IMG/VR virus record: IMGVR_UViG_3300042373_001362
Span: 84,356 to 148,355 of that record
DNA: 64,000 bases
Strand: one strand, 5' to 3'
Source of the DNA: a virus
The notes beneath the pieces were generated by a model, which worked only from the letters and a program-made list of their open reading frames with translations, was not told the DNA's origin and searched no databases. The position numbers and the translations under genes are program-made. Below, one piece after another: positions 51,267-58,958 of the stretch (its first letter is position 1; each line of letters begins with the position of its first letter).

Positions 51267-51734
51267 ATGGGATTAGACCAATATTTATACGCAAAGAACT
51301 ACCTCTCACCAATGGAGTGGCGAGGTGAAGAAATGAAAGACAAGTTCAACGCTGTTGCTGACGCAATCGGAGTTAGGGACTTCATGGACAAGGAAATGCC
51401 TTCTATCCAATGCCAAGTGAAGATTGGCTATTGGCGAAAGGCTAATGCCATTCATGATTGGTTCGTACAGAACTGCCAAGACGGAAACGACGATTGCCGT
51501 GAGAGTTATGTCTCTGTTGAGCAACTAGAGGAACTTCGCAAAGTCTGCAAAATGGTCTTAGAGAACCACGCACTAGCAAGCGAGCACCTTCCAACTAGTG
51601 CTGGCTTCTTCTTTGGTTCGCAGGACTATGACGAGTGGTACTTCCGAGACCTTGAAAGCACCGTTGAAATCATTGACAACGCCCTCTCTAAGATTTCTGA
51701 CGATTGGTCTTTCTTCTATCAGAGTTCGTGGTAA
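51267..51734 (+). CDS. Conserved-looking phage protein (MGLDxYL type)
   Basis: 155 aa. MGLDQYLYAKNYLSPMEW opening, then KIGYWRKANAIHDWFVQN and AGFFFGSQDYDEWYFRDLES. This opening is familiar from many phage hypothetical proteins; function unknown. Leaderless start. Confidence 0.82.
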   Translation: MGLDQYLYAKNYLSPMEWRGEEMKDKFNAVADAIGVRDFMDKEMPSIQCQVKIGYWRKANAIHDWFVQNCQDGNDDCRESYVSVEQLEELRKVCKMVLENHALASEHLPTSAGFFFGSQDYDEWYFRDLESTVEIIDNALSKISDDWSFFYQSSW

Positions 51735-51737
51735 GTC

Positions 51738-51941
51738 ATGGCTCTCAACGCAAAAGAAAGTAGCTTTGACTGGCTTGTCTGTGATTGTGGAAATAATCCA
51801 CATTCCGACGGGTTTGACACATGCCTCAAGGACGGAACGGTTGTCCATCCAACGCCCGATGAGTGGGACGGAATTCATTACATTTGTTATCGCTGTAACA
51901 AGGTTTACAACGTGGACACAATGGAAGAGGTCACCGGGTAA
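51738..51941 (+). CDS. Zinc-ribbon protein
   Basis: 67 aa. LVCDCGNNPHSDGFDTC and YICYRCNKVY give two knuckles. Starts 3 nt after the previous stop. Unknown role. Confidence 0.78.
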   Translation: MALNAKESSFDWLVCDCGNNPHSDGFDTCLKDGTVVHPTPDEWDGIHYICYRCNKVYNVDTMEEVTG

Positions 51942-51979
51942 GTCCGGGTACGGGGCTCCCCCCACCGACATACAGAAAA

Positions 51980-52009
51980 TTGTCGGTTAGGGGTGGGCTC
52001 TACTAAGGT
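51980..52009 (+). promoter_or_regulatory. Cassette promoter, TAAGGT, leadered
   Basis: Leader contains ACTACTAGAAAAAAGGAAC before ATG 52053. Confidence 0.88.
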
Positions 52010-52052
52010 GGGTATTACCAGCCCACCACTACTAGAAAAAAGGAACAGGGAA

Positions 52053-52469
52053 ATGGCACAGAAATCCATAAATGTAAAGGTCAGTACGGCAAAAGTCGTA
52101 AAGGCTTTGGAAACAGCACTCGCTAATCGCAAGAAGCAAATTGCCGATTACGAAAAGTCAGTAGAGAACCACAAAAAGGTTGTCGCTGATTGGGAAAAGT
52201 CCATCATTGAGCACATCAAGTCGGGCAAGGCAAAAGTTTCAGATGTTTCTGAAAACTCAAATTGGCGTACCGATACAAAGGAAGCCCGTGTGACCATCAC
52301 ACTCCCAGCAAGCCTTGTCTGCCCTCAGTCCCCCGAGAAGCCCTCAGAAATGTGGAACATCAACAATGACATTGAGGAGTTGGAGAACGCTATCGCTCTA
52401 CTCAAAATGACAGACGAGGAGTATGTCTCCACAAGCACCTACAAGGGTGTCGCACGACTTATCAAGTAA
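52053..52469 (+). CDS. Cassette gene, coiled-coil protein
   Basis: 138 aa. Basic helical N-terminus, then a long coiled coil (ANRKKQIADYEKSVENHKKV, VADWEKSIIEHIKSG), and a C-terminal acidic helix (DIEELENAIALLKM). Leadered class with Shine-Dalgarno AAGGAA. Function unknown. Confidence 0.8.
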   Translation: MAQKSINVKVSTAKVVKALETALANRKKQIADYEKSVENHKKVVADWEKSIIEHIKSGKAKVSDVSENSNWRTDTKEARVTITLPASLVCPQSPEKPSEMWNINNDIEELENAIALLKMTDEEYVSTSTYKGVARLIK

Positions 52470-52490
52470 GAGGTCGTTTCCATAACGGAG

Positions 52491-52516
52491 AAAGGGTAGG
52501 AGAAATCCTGCCCTTT
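52491..52516 (+). terminator. Terminator AAAGGGTAGGA-GAAA-TCCTGCCCTTT
   Basis: 11-bp stem, GAAA tetraloop, then CTTTAT. Confidence 0.92.
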
Positions 52517-52565
52517 CTTTATGCCCGAGCCCCGGCTTGGGCAGCTTTACCGGTTGAGGGAAAAT

Positions 52566-52595
52566 TTGTCGGTTAGGGGTGGGGGGAAATAGGAT
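52566..52595 (+). promoter_or_regulatory. Cassette promoter, TAGGAT
   Basis: 7 nt to ATG 52603. Confidence 0.87.
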
Positions 52596-52602
52596 TGACG
52601 AC

Positions 52603-52941
52603 ATGAACACAAACAAGACACAAAACCAACTGGAGTCACTGATGCAACTCCATTGGGACGTCATCAAATCATTTGGCCCGACAACAGCAATAGAGATTCG
52701 CTTTCACGCAAATCGTTCACTGAAGTCATACCAACTGCTAGCAACATGCTCAGAAGCGGGCTCTGTTTATTACACGCTCCACTACAACCCACGAGGCAAC
52801 TATCCAATGTCACTGAACTACATCAGTGGTCATGAAAAAACTGACGTCACTCTGCCAATGAAAGCCTATTCGGGCTGGCAGTCCGATGTGCTTGCGTGGA
52901 TTATCAGCAACCCCTTCTACACAGTGGACGAGGTCTACTGA
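52603..52941 (+). CDS. Cassette gene, unknown
   Basis: 112 aa, MNTNKTQNQLESLMQLHWDV, then strands IEIRFHANRSLKSYQLLATC, SVYYTLHYNPRG. No family recognised. One-base overlap with the next gene. Confidence 0.8.
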   Translation: MNTNKTQNQLESLMQLHWDVIKSFGPTTAIEIRFHANRSLKSYQLLATCSEAGSVYYTLHYNPRGNYPMSLNYISGHEKTDVTLPMKAYSGWQSDVLAWIISNPFYTVDEVY

Positions 52942-53261
52942 TGAGGGAGGTAGACGAGACACTGATTGATGCTTGGATTGAGCAATATAAGCCCATCCCT
53001 AATCACATTGGAGAGGGTGGCTGGATTATCAACGAAGTCCCCATCATGTTTGAGACATACGGTGATGAACTTGAATTCGTATTCAATCAACCTGCGCACA
53101 ATGTGTGGACTTGGGTTGATGGAGATGAAGGAAGTTTCATTGTTGCTGGGTTCAGTTATGTGAACAGAATCGGCTATTTCGTCACCAAGGAACCATGGGC
53201 CCAATTTGAAGAGATTCAGGTTGATTACTACGAGGAAGAGGACGACGATGAAGACCTCTGA
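52941..53261 (+). CDS. Acidic beta-rich protein, unknown
   Basis: 106 aa, MREVDETLIDAWIEQYKPIP, then strands ELEFVFNQPAHNVWTWVDGD and an acidic tail EEEDDDEDL. Overlaps the next gene by 14 nt. Confidence 0.77.
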   Translation: MREVDETLIDAWIEQYKPIPNHIGEGGWIINEVPIMFETYGDELEFVFNQPAHNVWTWVDGDEGSFIVAGFSYVNRIGYFVTKEPWAQFEEIQVDYYEEEDDDEDL

Positions 53262-53508
53262 CGTAATCAAAGAATTGTCAAATATTGACAAAGACGAAGA
53301 AGTCATCTGCGTCTGGTTCAAGAAGGAAGACTTCCCCCTCGGAATCAACGACGATTATGAGTACGAGACCCTTCCCAACACTCAGTGGAATGAGGTAGTC
53401 TCTAGGTTTGAGAGCACTAAATGGGACAACCCCACAAGCAGCTCGTGGACGGAAGTCCATAAAGACATCTATCAACTCGTAGGAGAAAAAGTAAATGCAA
53501 GCGTCTGA
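53248..53508 (+). CDS. Unknown protein, paralogue of 55282 product
   Basis: 86 aa. MKTSDVIKELSNIDKDEEVI CVWFKKEDF parallels MKIKQVIDMLSRYSPEDELC ILWWDKPQF of the 55282 gene. Small alpha/beta protein. Overlaps both neighbours. Confidence 0.78.
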   Translation: MKTSDVIKELSNIDKDEEVICVWFKKEDFPLGINDDYEYETLPNTQWNEVVSRFESTKWDNPTSSSWTEVHKDIYQLVGEKVNASV

Positions 53509-53761
53509 GGAAGTCAAGAGAGCATTCATGACAAACGCTGTTTCGTTTGTGTTATCTGAATATCCACGCGATGTAGACATCATGGATATCCCGACTCTCG
53601 TTGAGTATGTCGACAAGCGCGTCCTTGTATGGGAACCATTCTCGAGACGCTCCGGCATCGAACTGGCCGACATCATCGACCAATTGTTCGAGATGAATCT
53701 GCAGACACACATGCAGCTGATGGAGGGCGGGGCTCCCGAGCCAGCCAACCACGCCGAGTGA
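53495..53761 (+). CDS. Helical protein, unknown
   Basis: 88 aa, helical (QASEEVKRAFMTNAVSFVLS, GIELADIIDQLFEMNLQTHM). 14-nt overlap upstream. Fourth gene of a cassette operon. Confidence 0.75.
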   Translation: MQASEEVKRAFMTNAVSFVLSEYPRDVDIMDIPTLVEYVDKRVLVWEPFSRRSGIELADIIDQLFEMNLQTHMQLMEGGAPEPANHAE

Positions 53762-53783
53762 TGGTGACCACGCTGCGTGGTTA
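53746..53783 (+). terminator. Hairpin AACCACGC/GCGTGGTT
   Basis: 8-bp stem overlapping a stop codon, followed by ATTCAG. Confidence 0.6.
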
Positions 53784-53830
53784 TTCAGAAATCCGATAAT
53801 TCAACAGACTCACCCCAGACAATTTCTACA

Positions 53831-53847
53831 TGACGGTGGTGGAAGAG
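53831..53847 (+). repeat. 17-mer TGACGGTGGTGGAAGAG, copy 3
   Basis: 3 nt upstream of the next cassette -35. Confidence 0.8.
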
Positions 53848-53850
53848 AAT

Positions 53851-53880
53851 TTGTCGGGTTGGGGTGGGTAGTTGTAAAGT
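53851..53880 (+). promoter_or_regulatory. Cassette promoter, TAAAGT
   Basis: 6 nt to ATG 53887. Confidence 0.9.
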
Positions 53881-53886
53881 GTTGTT

Positions 53887-54069
53887 ATGAAGAAATTCCT
53901 AATCCGAGTAACAGAATCAATCAATCACGATTACGAGATTGAGGCAGAGACCGAAGAAGAGGCTTTGGCTATCTATTACTCGTACGACAACGACGAACTG
54001 AAAGAACATGACCTTGACGGTCAGGGTGAATGGGATTCACATCCTTGGGAAATTGAGGAACTGTCATGA
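53887..54069 (+). CDS. Cassette gene, small acidic protein
   Basis: 60 aa, MKKFLIRVTESINHDYEIEA then EEEALAIYYSYDNDELKE. Resembles the following gene in its strand-helix layout (V..S...EVEAE), suggesting tandem duplication. Coupled to it by ATGA. Confidence 0.78.
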   Translation: MKKFLIRVTESINHDYEIEAETEEEALAIYYSYDNDELKEHDLDGQGEWDSHPWEIEELS

Positions 54070-54236
54070 CCGTTTACCGAGTAAGCGTTTGGGCTTCCAT
54101 TGAGGTTGAGGCAGAGAACGAACGAGATGCTGAAGAGAAGGCTCACGATGCTGTCCTCAACGGCGAGATACGGATGCGTGACTACGAGTTCACGGCTGAG
54201 GAAACCGACCATGAGGAAGCAGAACTGCCATCATGA
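54066..54236 (+). CDS. Small acidic protein, tandem relative of 53887
   Basis: 56 aa, MTVYRVSVWASIEVEAENER, DAEEKAHDAVLNGEIRMRDY. Starts in the preceding stop (ATGA). The next cassette promoter begins 2 nt after its stop with no hairpin. Confidence 0.75.
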   Translation: MTVYRVSVWASIEVEAENERDAEEKAHDAVLNGEIRMRDYEFTAEETDHEEAELPS

Positions 54237-54238
54237 AA

Positions 54239-54268
54239 TTGTCGGTCAAGGGTGGGTCTAACTAAAGT
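54239..54268 (+). promoter_or_regulatory. Cassette promoter, TAAAGT
   Basis: 6 nt to ATG 54275; ATG 54269 directly abuts the -10. Confidence 0.9.
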
Positions 54269-54274
54269 ATGTCT

Positions 54275-54604
54275 ATGACCTTTCATCACTACATCAGAGT
54301 TCTTACGGAAGTTGTTTATCCAGAAGACGGCCCGTATTTCCATAAATGGGATTATTTCTCAATTTCCGACGAAGAGCTTCCCGAACGCTTTCGCCCCACC
54401 CCAAACAAGGTTGGGTCGGCTAGCGACAACAACATGAAGTATCTTCACCCTTTGTCGTCAGAACTGTACGACTGGCTCAACGAGGGTGGCTATTGGATAA
54501 AGGGCTGGCAAGAGATTAGCCCAGACCAAGAGAAGTGGCTTGACGAGAATGACATTCTCGCAGGTCAGCAAACAGAGACGACTCTGGAAGCAGAGTTCAT
54601 CTAA
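54275..54604 (+). CDS. Cassette gene, unknown
   Basis: 109 aa, MTFHHYIRVLTEVVYPEDGP, aromatic-rich middle (YLHPLSSELYDWLNEGGYW), acidic tail. Leaderless. The next promoter begins 2 nt after the stop. Confidence 0.8.
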   Translation: MTFHHYIRVLTEVVYPEDGPYFHKWDYFSISDEELPERFRPTPNKVGSASDNNMKYLHPLSSELYDWLNEGGYWIKGWQEISPDQEKWLDENDILAGQQTETTLEAEFI

Positions 54605-54606
54605 AT

Positions 54607-54636
54607 TTGTCGGTCAGGGGTGGGTAGCACTAAACT
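54607..54636 (+). promoter_or_regulatory. Cassette promoter, TAAACT, leadered
   Basis: Leader contains AACTACTAGAAGGAAC before ATG 54671. Confidence 0.88.
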
Positions 54637-54670
54637 GACTGATGTCCCCAACTACTAGAAGGAACAGAAA

Positions 54671-55285
54671 ATGCCAAATTGGGTATCAACCACACTGAGC
54701 GTAAAAGGCTCAAAAGAAGAAGTACAGCGATTCGTTGATGGGGTCAAAGACTCCAAAATCATTGAGTCCTATGTACCCTGTCCTGAAGAACTACATGCGA
54801 CAGTTGCAGGCTTTGTCGGAGAAGATAAAGCCGAAGAACATCGCAAGCAACAGGAAGCCAACATTGCCAAGTACGGCTACAAGGACTGGTGGGATTGGCA
54901 GTATGACAATTGGGGAACCAAGTGGGGCGACTGCGATACGCACCTTGAGAAGCCAGCAGAGATGTCAAACGGCTCATGGGAAGTACAGGGCTACTTCTCA
55001 ACAGCGTGGGGTCCAGCCGATACTGCATTTCGTAAGGTCTCAGCACTCTTCCCAACGCTGACATTCCTCTTTGACTACGACGAAGAGGCTGGTTTCTTTG
55101 CTGGTCTCCAAGCGATGAAAGACGGCGAGATTGTCTTTGAGTCAATGTTTGAGCCTTGTAACTACGAGGGAGAACTTGACTATGACGACTACGAGTCAAT
55201 TGACAAGTACGAGGCTTGGAAGACCGAGAACAACGACAGAATCTTTGATGAGTATCAGTTGTTCTTGGGTGGGGTTCCCCAATGA
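54671..55285 (+). CDS. Api92-like ferredoxin-fold protein
   Basis: 204 aa. MPNWVSTTLSVKGSKEEVQR, FVDGVKD, then YKDWWDWQYDNWGTKWGDCD and WEVQGYFSTAWGPADTAF match the Api92-like/DUF1281 domain found on phages and plasmids. Function unknown. Shine-Dalgarno GAAGGAA in the leader. Overlaps the next gene by 4 nt. Confidence 0.87.
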   Translation: MPNWVSTTLSVKGSKEEVQRFVDGVKDSKIIESYVPCPEELHATVAGFVGEDKAEEHRKQQEANIAKYGYKDWWDWQYDNWGTKWGDCDTHLEKPAEMSNGSWEVQGYFSTAWGPADTAFRKVSALFPTLTFLFDYDEEAGFFAGLQAMKDGEIVFESMFEPCNYEGELDYDDYESIDKYEAWKTENNDRIFDEYQLFLGGVPQ

Positions 55286-55524
55286 AAATCAAGCAGGTCA
55301 TAGACATGCTGAGTCGCTACTCACCAGAGGATGAACTGTGCATCCTCTGGTGGGACAAGCCTCAGTTTGACAACCTAGACGGACTAGTCCTTGACGATGA
55401 GGCGTGGGCTCGCATCTGTAAGGAGTTTGACGAGTGGGACAATGCTGGAGCAGATGTAAACCAATGGATTCTTGATGCGAGTATAGACTATGCAGAGATT
55501 TCTAATTATGGAGAAGAAAGCTGA
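55282..55524 (+). CDS. Unknown protein, paralogue of 53248 product
   Basis: 80 aa, acidic; N-terminus shared with the 53248 product (VI..LS...ED.....W...F). Coupled by ATGA upstream and one base downstream. Confidence 0.78.
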   Translation: MKIKQVIDMLSRYSPEDELCILWWDKPQFDNLDGLVLDDEAWARICKEFDEWDNAGADVNQWILDASIDYAEISNYGEES

Positions 55525-55799
55525 TGGATAAGAAAATCAAGAAACACGAATTGATGAGCATTCTCGAGGAGAATTACTACACGCTCTCCACAACTGGCTC
55601 TGAAGCAGTGGCTTCAATCTTTGACGACTACTCGAAGGGTCTGTTTGAGCCGAACCTCGTAGAGTGGGGTATAACCGATGAGCGTCTACTTCAGGTCATC
55701 AACAGTATGGTTGACGACTGGTGTAGGACCGGGAAGATGGAGACGCCTGCAGTCGAGTTCTACAAGCGCAAGGGGTACTTCTTCTCTGACAAGAGGTGA
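55524..55799 (+). CDS. Unknown helical protein
   Basis: 91 aa, MDKKIKKHELMSILEENYYT, LLQVINSMVDDWCRTGKMET. No motif recognised. Last gene of its cassette operon. Confidence 0.76.
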   Translation: MDKKIKKHELMSILEENYYTLSTTGSEAVASIFDDYSKGLFEPNLVEWGITDERLLQVINSMVDDWCRTGKMETPAVEFYKRKGYFFSDKR

Positions 55800-56010
55800 G
55801 CCCTGGAGCCCCGGCGGGTCGCGAAGGCGAAGGGCCCGGGGGAGTTACCGTCTAGACGGCAGCAGACAACTCCGGAGCTCGCGGCGGCATGCGGCAGAAA
55901 ATCAAAAAATCGTATTTAATTCTGGACCGAGTCAAAATTTACTTGACGGTGGTGGATGAGACCAGAAACTATGACACACCCCCTGAAAAAATTCATTTTT
56001 TGAATAACTT
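55800..56010. other. GC-rich intergenic segment with 17-mer
   Basis: Contains short GC palindromes (TACCGTCTAGACGGCA) and 17-mer copy 4, then an AT-rich stretch up to the next promoter. No open frame of note. Confidence 0.6.
55944..55960 (+). repeat. 17-mer TGACGGTGGTGGATGAG, copy 4
   Basis: 51 nt upstream of the next cassette promoter. Confidence 0.8.
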
Positions 56011-56040
56011 TTGTCGGTTAGGGGTGGGTCCCAGTAGAAT
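56011..56040 (+). promoter_or_regulatory. Cassette promoter, TAGAAT, leadered
   Basis: Leader AACTAATAGAAAGAAGG before GTG 56072. Confidence 0.87.
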
Positions 56041-56071
56041 CCGAAAAACCAACTAATAGAAAGAAGGCCCA

Positions 56072-56575
56072 GTGTCTACAGGATTTATTACAGATGATTT
56101 GATTAATTCGAATCATAAGAAATTGTGGGGGAAAGCTATCGATGAATACGGAGACGCATTCAGAGTTCCACAAGATGTGGCCACAAAAATAAATGAAACA
56201 ACTCGTGCTCTTTACACTCTTCAAGTGTGGCAAAGAAGCGGGGCTGCGGGGAACCCAGCAAAGTTCCTATCGGCCTACTCCATATATCCTGATGTGTTGA
56301 TGGAAGTAGTGCGGGACTTCTGCTCTATGGAAATCGATTCTATGGAAGAAGTGATTGTCAAGACCGAGAAGCGTTCAGATAAATACGATGCTTTCATTGA
56401 CTGGACAAAGGCCCATACATTCGAGCAGTACACCACTGAGCAATTGGTAGAAATAGCTGGATTCTCATATCCCACTACTCTGAAGTTCATCCAGGAGTCA
56501 CCGGTATTCCGCAAGATAAAGAAGGGATTGTGGGAAATCCGTGACCCCAAGGCCGATAGAGAGGCCGATAAATAA
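56072..56575 (+). CDS. Cassette gene, helical protein with C-terminal HTH-like segment
   Basis: 167 aa, GTG start after AGAAGG. Helical throughout; the C-terminal part TFEQYTTEQLVEIAGFSYPT, TLKFIQESPVFRKIKKGLWE looks like a winged helix-turn-helix. No family assigned. Confidence 0.75.
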   Translation: MSTGFITDDLINSNHKKLWGKAIDEYGDAFRVPQDVATKINETTRALYTLQVWQRSGAAGNPAKFLSAYSIYPDVLMEVVRDFCSMEIDSMEEVIVKTEKRSDKYDAFIDWTKAHTFEQYTTEQLVEIAGFSYPTTLKFIQESPVFRKIKKGLWEIRDPKADREADK

Positions 56576-56578
56576 AAA

Positions 56579-56608
56579 TTGTCGACCAGGGGTGGGTCCA
56601 TATAATCT
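56579..56608 (+). promoter_or_regulatory. Cassette promoter, distal of tandem pair, TAATCT
   Basis: TTGTCGACCAGGGGTGGG; 79 nt upstream of a second copy. Confidence 0.75.
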
Positions 56609-56657
56609 GTCCCTTGTCAACCCGACAACATTCCCCATATTGACCATCAGACAAAAT

Positions 56658-56687
56658 TTGTCGGTCAAGGGGGGGTGCTGTTAGTTT
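56658..56687 (+). promoter_or_regulatory. Cassette promoter, proximal of tandem pair, TAGTTT, leadered
   Basis: Leader has CTACTAGAAAAGGAAC before ATG 56724. Confidence 0.83.
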
Positions 56688-56723
56688 GTTCAATGTCAAC
56701 CGCTACTAGAAAAGGAACTAGAC

Positions 56724-57455
56724 ATGACAGCAACACCCGATTCAACAACCACACTCCCTGAGTGTTGGCAGATGTTTGAGGACGCAATCACAAACGGCAT
56801 TGACCGTGTTGTGCTTTACGGACCATCAGGCATTGGCAAGACCTATGCAGGTCTCAACATGGGCAACACCGATGGTGGAGCCTTCCGTCTCGTTTGCACC
56901 GAGGACATGACCAACATGGATGTGACTGGTGCATTCATGCCAAGTTCAGACAAAGGCTTCCAGTGGGTCAATGGCTCCGCTATCAAGGCTTGGGAAGGCA
57001 ACGGCATCGTTGGTGGTCGTCTCATCGTTGATGAAGTGGACAAGGCATCAGGCGATGTGTTCGCAACGCTTCTCGCAATGCTTGATTCCCCTGAATCTGC
57101 AACTTGGGAACACCCTGAGACTGGTCGCATCGTTCGTCCTCGTGAAGGCTTTACAGCAATCATGACCACCAATGTGGAGAACATGGATGAACTGCCAACA
57201 GCATTGGCTGACCGATTCCCTGTTCGCATTCGCATCAATGCGCCACACCCAACTGCACTGCTCGCACTGTCTCCTGACTTGCGCAACTTCGCAGTCCGTA
57301 TGGCTGATGCTGGTGAACGCCGAATCTCGCTTCGTGCATTCGCATCGTTTGACAAACTTCGCAAGGGTCTTGGCGATGCTCGTGCATCACAGATTGTATT
57401 TGGCTCACGCTCAGAATCAATCCTTGACGCAATCGCAATTGACAAGGTTTCCTGA
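56724..57455 (+). CDS. MoxR-type AAA+ ATPase
   Basis: 243 aa. Walker A GPSGIGKT (33-40), Walker B RLIVDEVDK (99-107), sensor-1 MTTN and Arg-finger segment LADRFP. MoxR/CbbQ ATPases act as chaperones that load metal or remodel a VWA-domain partner; such a partner is the next gene, 1 nt away. Codon use is like the capsid gene (CGC, GCA, CTC), suggesting high expression. Driven by two tandem cassette promoters. Confidence 0.9.
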   Translation: MTATPDSTTTLPECWQMFEDAITNGIDRVVLYGPSGIGKTYAGLNMGNTDGGAFRLVCTEDMTNMDVTGAFMPSSDKGFQWVNGSAIKAWEGNGIVGGRLIVDEVDKASGDVFATLLAMLDSPESATWEHPETGRIVRPREGFTAIMTTNVENMDELPTALADRFPVRIRINAPHPTALLALSPDLRNFAVRMADAGERRISLRAFASFDKLRKGLGDARASQIVFGSRSESILDAIAIDKVS

Positions 57456-57456
57456 G

Positions 57457-58953
57457 ATGAATCATCAGACAGCAATTTACGCCGAGCCTGAATGGCTTGG
57501 ACGCAATGACGCCGATAACGGAAGGTGGGTTGTATCGGAGTGCAACCCACGCCGTGGCGAACCAATGACTGCAATCGCAGAACGCATCATGCGTGTGCCG
57601 GTGATGAACACCGAACTCGCTCGTGTGATTCGTGCGCACGAGATGATGCATGCAAAAGTTTCTCCACTTGGTGATTCATTTCAACAGTGGATTCAACGAG
57701 GCATCGCAACTGAAAAAGCGATGACAGTCGTTGAGGAATTGCGTGTGAACTTTCTGATTCAACAACGTGGATTCGATGCAAAGGCCCATCTTGCAGACGG
57801 TGGAGAAACTGCAGACGGTGAACGCTTTGCGAACACCAACGACTGGCAGGGTGCTGTTCACATGGCAATCGCAACTGCTGGCACTGCAAGTAACAAACTG
57901 TTCTTGAACGGTGTACGCCGACACAATCGCATGTGGGGTGAATCGCTTGCCGACATTTCCAAGCGAGCAGTGAAAGAAATGCAGAAGGCGTACAAGACTG
58001 GAACGCTTGCATCAACTGCTGTTGATACTCGCACTGGTTTGTTCCCATACGGATTCTCTCACACCGAGCGCATCGCTGAATGGATTGACCGTCTCGCTTC
58101 AATCTCTCCTGAGGAACTTCACGAGGGTGAAGAAGGCGAATCGCAAGAAGGTGCAGAAGGCGAGAGCAACGAGGGTGCAGAAGGCGAGCCTGCAAAGGCA
58201 TCACACTCCAACAAGGGTCGTGGTCGTCCTAAGAAAGGCACTGGCAAGCGTCTCACTGGAATCACACCGAGCGAATACACTCGCAACATTCCAATGTGGG
58301 GTGAATTGAACATCGGCAAACTTTCAATGCCACTCGCAACGAAAGGCAACATCGGCAAGAAGCGCACTGCATCAAACATCGGTCGCTCTCCACGCCGTAT
58401 GCACCGAATCATGACCGACCCACAAATGCGTGTCTTTGACAAAGTGACACGAGGCAGTGGTGGTGTTGTTGTGATTGACGCATCAGGGTCAATGAACTTC
58501 AACCACGAGCAGATTCGCAAGATTGTTGAGAACGCCCCCGGTGCAACTGTTCTCTCTTACTCAGAAATGGGTGGCAAGGAAACTCCCAACGCTTACATTC
58601 TCGCTGACAAGGGTCGAATGGTCAAAGACCTTCCGAATCAGGGTAGTGGCAACGGTGTTGACTTCCCTGCACTTGAATGGGCAGTGAAGAATCGCCAACG
58701 CTCAAACTCTCCAATCATTTGGGTGACCGATGGTGGCGTGTGCGGAACGAACAGTGGATTCCACAATTCACTTGCGATGCAGTGCATCAACTTCTGCAAG
58801 AAGCACAACATCATTGTCGTGCCATTCGTTGATGAGGCAATCGCTGAACTTCGCAAAATGAAGAACGGTGGAAAGCCTGAATCTCGTTATCCCGAGATGC
58901 TTCGCATGGCGTGGAAAGAATCAATCGGAACAGAACTCCCAATCAGGGGATAA
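57457..58953 (+). CDS. HExxH metallopeptidase-like / VWA-domain protein
   Basis: 498 aa. N-terminal zincin motif AHEMMHAKVSP (H61-H65), EELRVNFLIQQRGFDAKA downstream; acidic EGEEGESQEGAEGE-type linker (about 223-245); basic hinge; C-terminal von Willebrand A domain with MIDAS DASGS (341-345) and WVTDGG. This resembles the DUF2201-type metallopeptidase/VWA proteins paired with MoxR in bacteria. The start follows the MoxR stop by 1 nt. Together they may assemble or process a large complex; role in a phage is unknown. Confidence 0.87.
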   Translation: MNHQTAIYAEPEWLGRNDADNGRWVVSECNPRRGEPMTAIAERIMRVPVMNTELARVIRAHEMMHAKVSPLGDSFQQWIQRGIATEKAMTVVEELRVNFLIQQRGFDAKAHLADGGETADGERFANTNDWQGAVHMAIATAGTASNKLFLNGVRRHNRMWGESLADISKRAVKEMQKAYKTGTLASTAVDTRTGLFPYGFSHTERIAEWIDRLASISPEELHEGEEGESQEGAEGESNEGAEGEPAKASHSNKGRGRPKKGTGKRLTGITPSEYTRNIPMWGELNIGKLSMPLATKGNIGKKRTASNIGRSPRRMHRIMTDPQMRVFDKVTRGSGGVVVIDASGSMNFNHEQIRKIVENAPGATVLSYSEMGGKETPNAYILADKGRMVKDLPNQGSGNGVDFPALEWAVKNRQRSNSPIIWVTDGGVCGTNSGFHNSLAMQCINFCKKHNIIVVPFVDEAIAELRKMKNGGKPESRYPEMLRMAWKESIGTELPIRG

Positions 58954-58958
58954 GAATT

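Noticed and set aside
44879-56575. ParB gene to go with the parS sites
   Set aside because: No gene in the window shows ParB N-terminal CTP-binding or HTH motifs; if parS is functional, ParB is the host's or outside the window.
57172-57456. Longer reading of the VWA gene starting inside MoxR
   Set aside because: The extra N-terminus is the MoxR gene read in another frame; ATG 57457 follows the MoxR stop directly.
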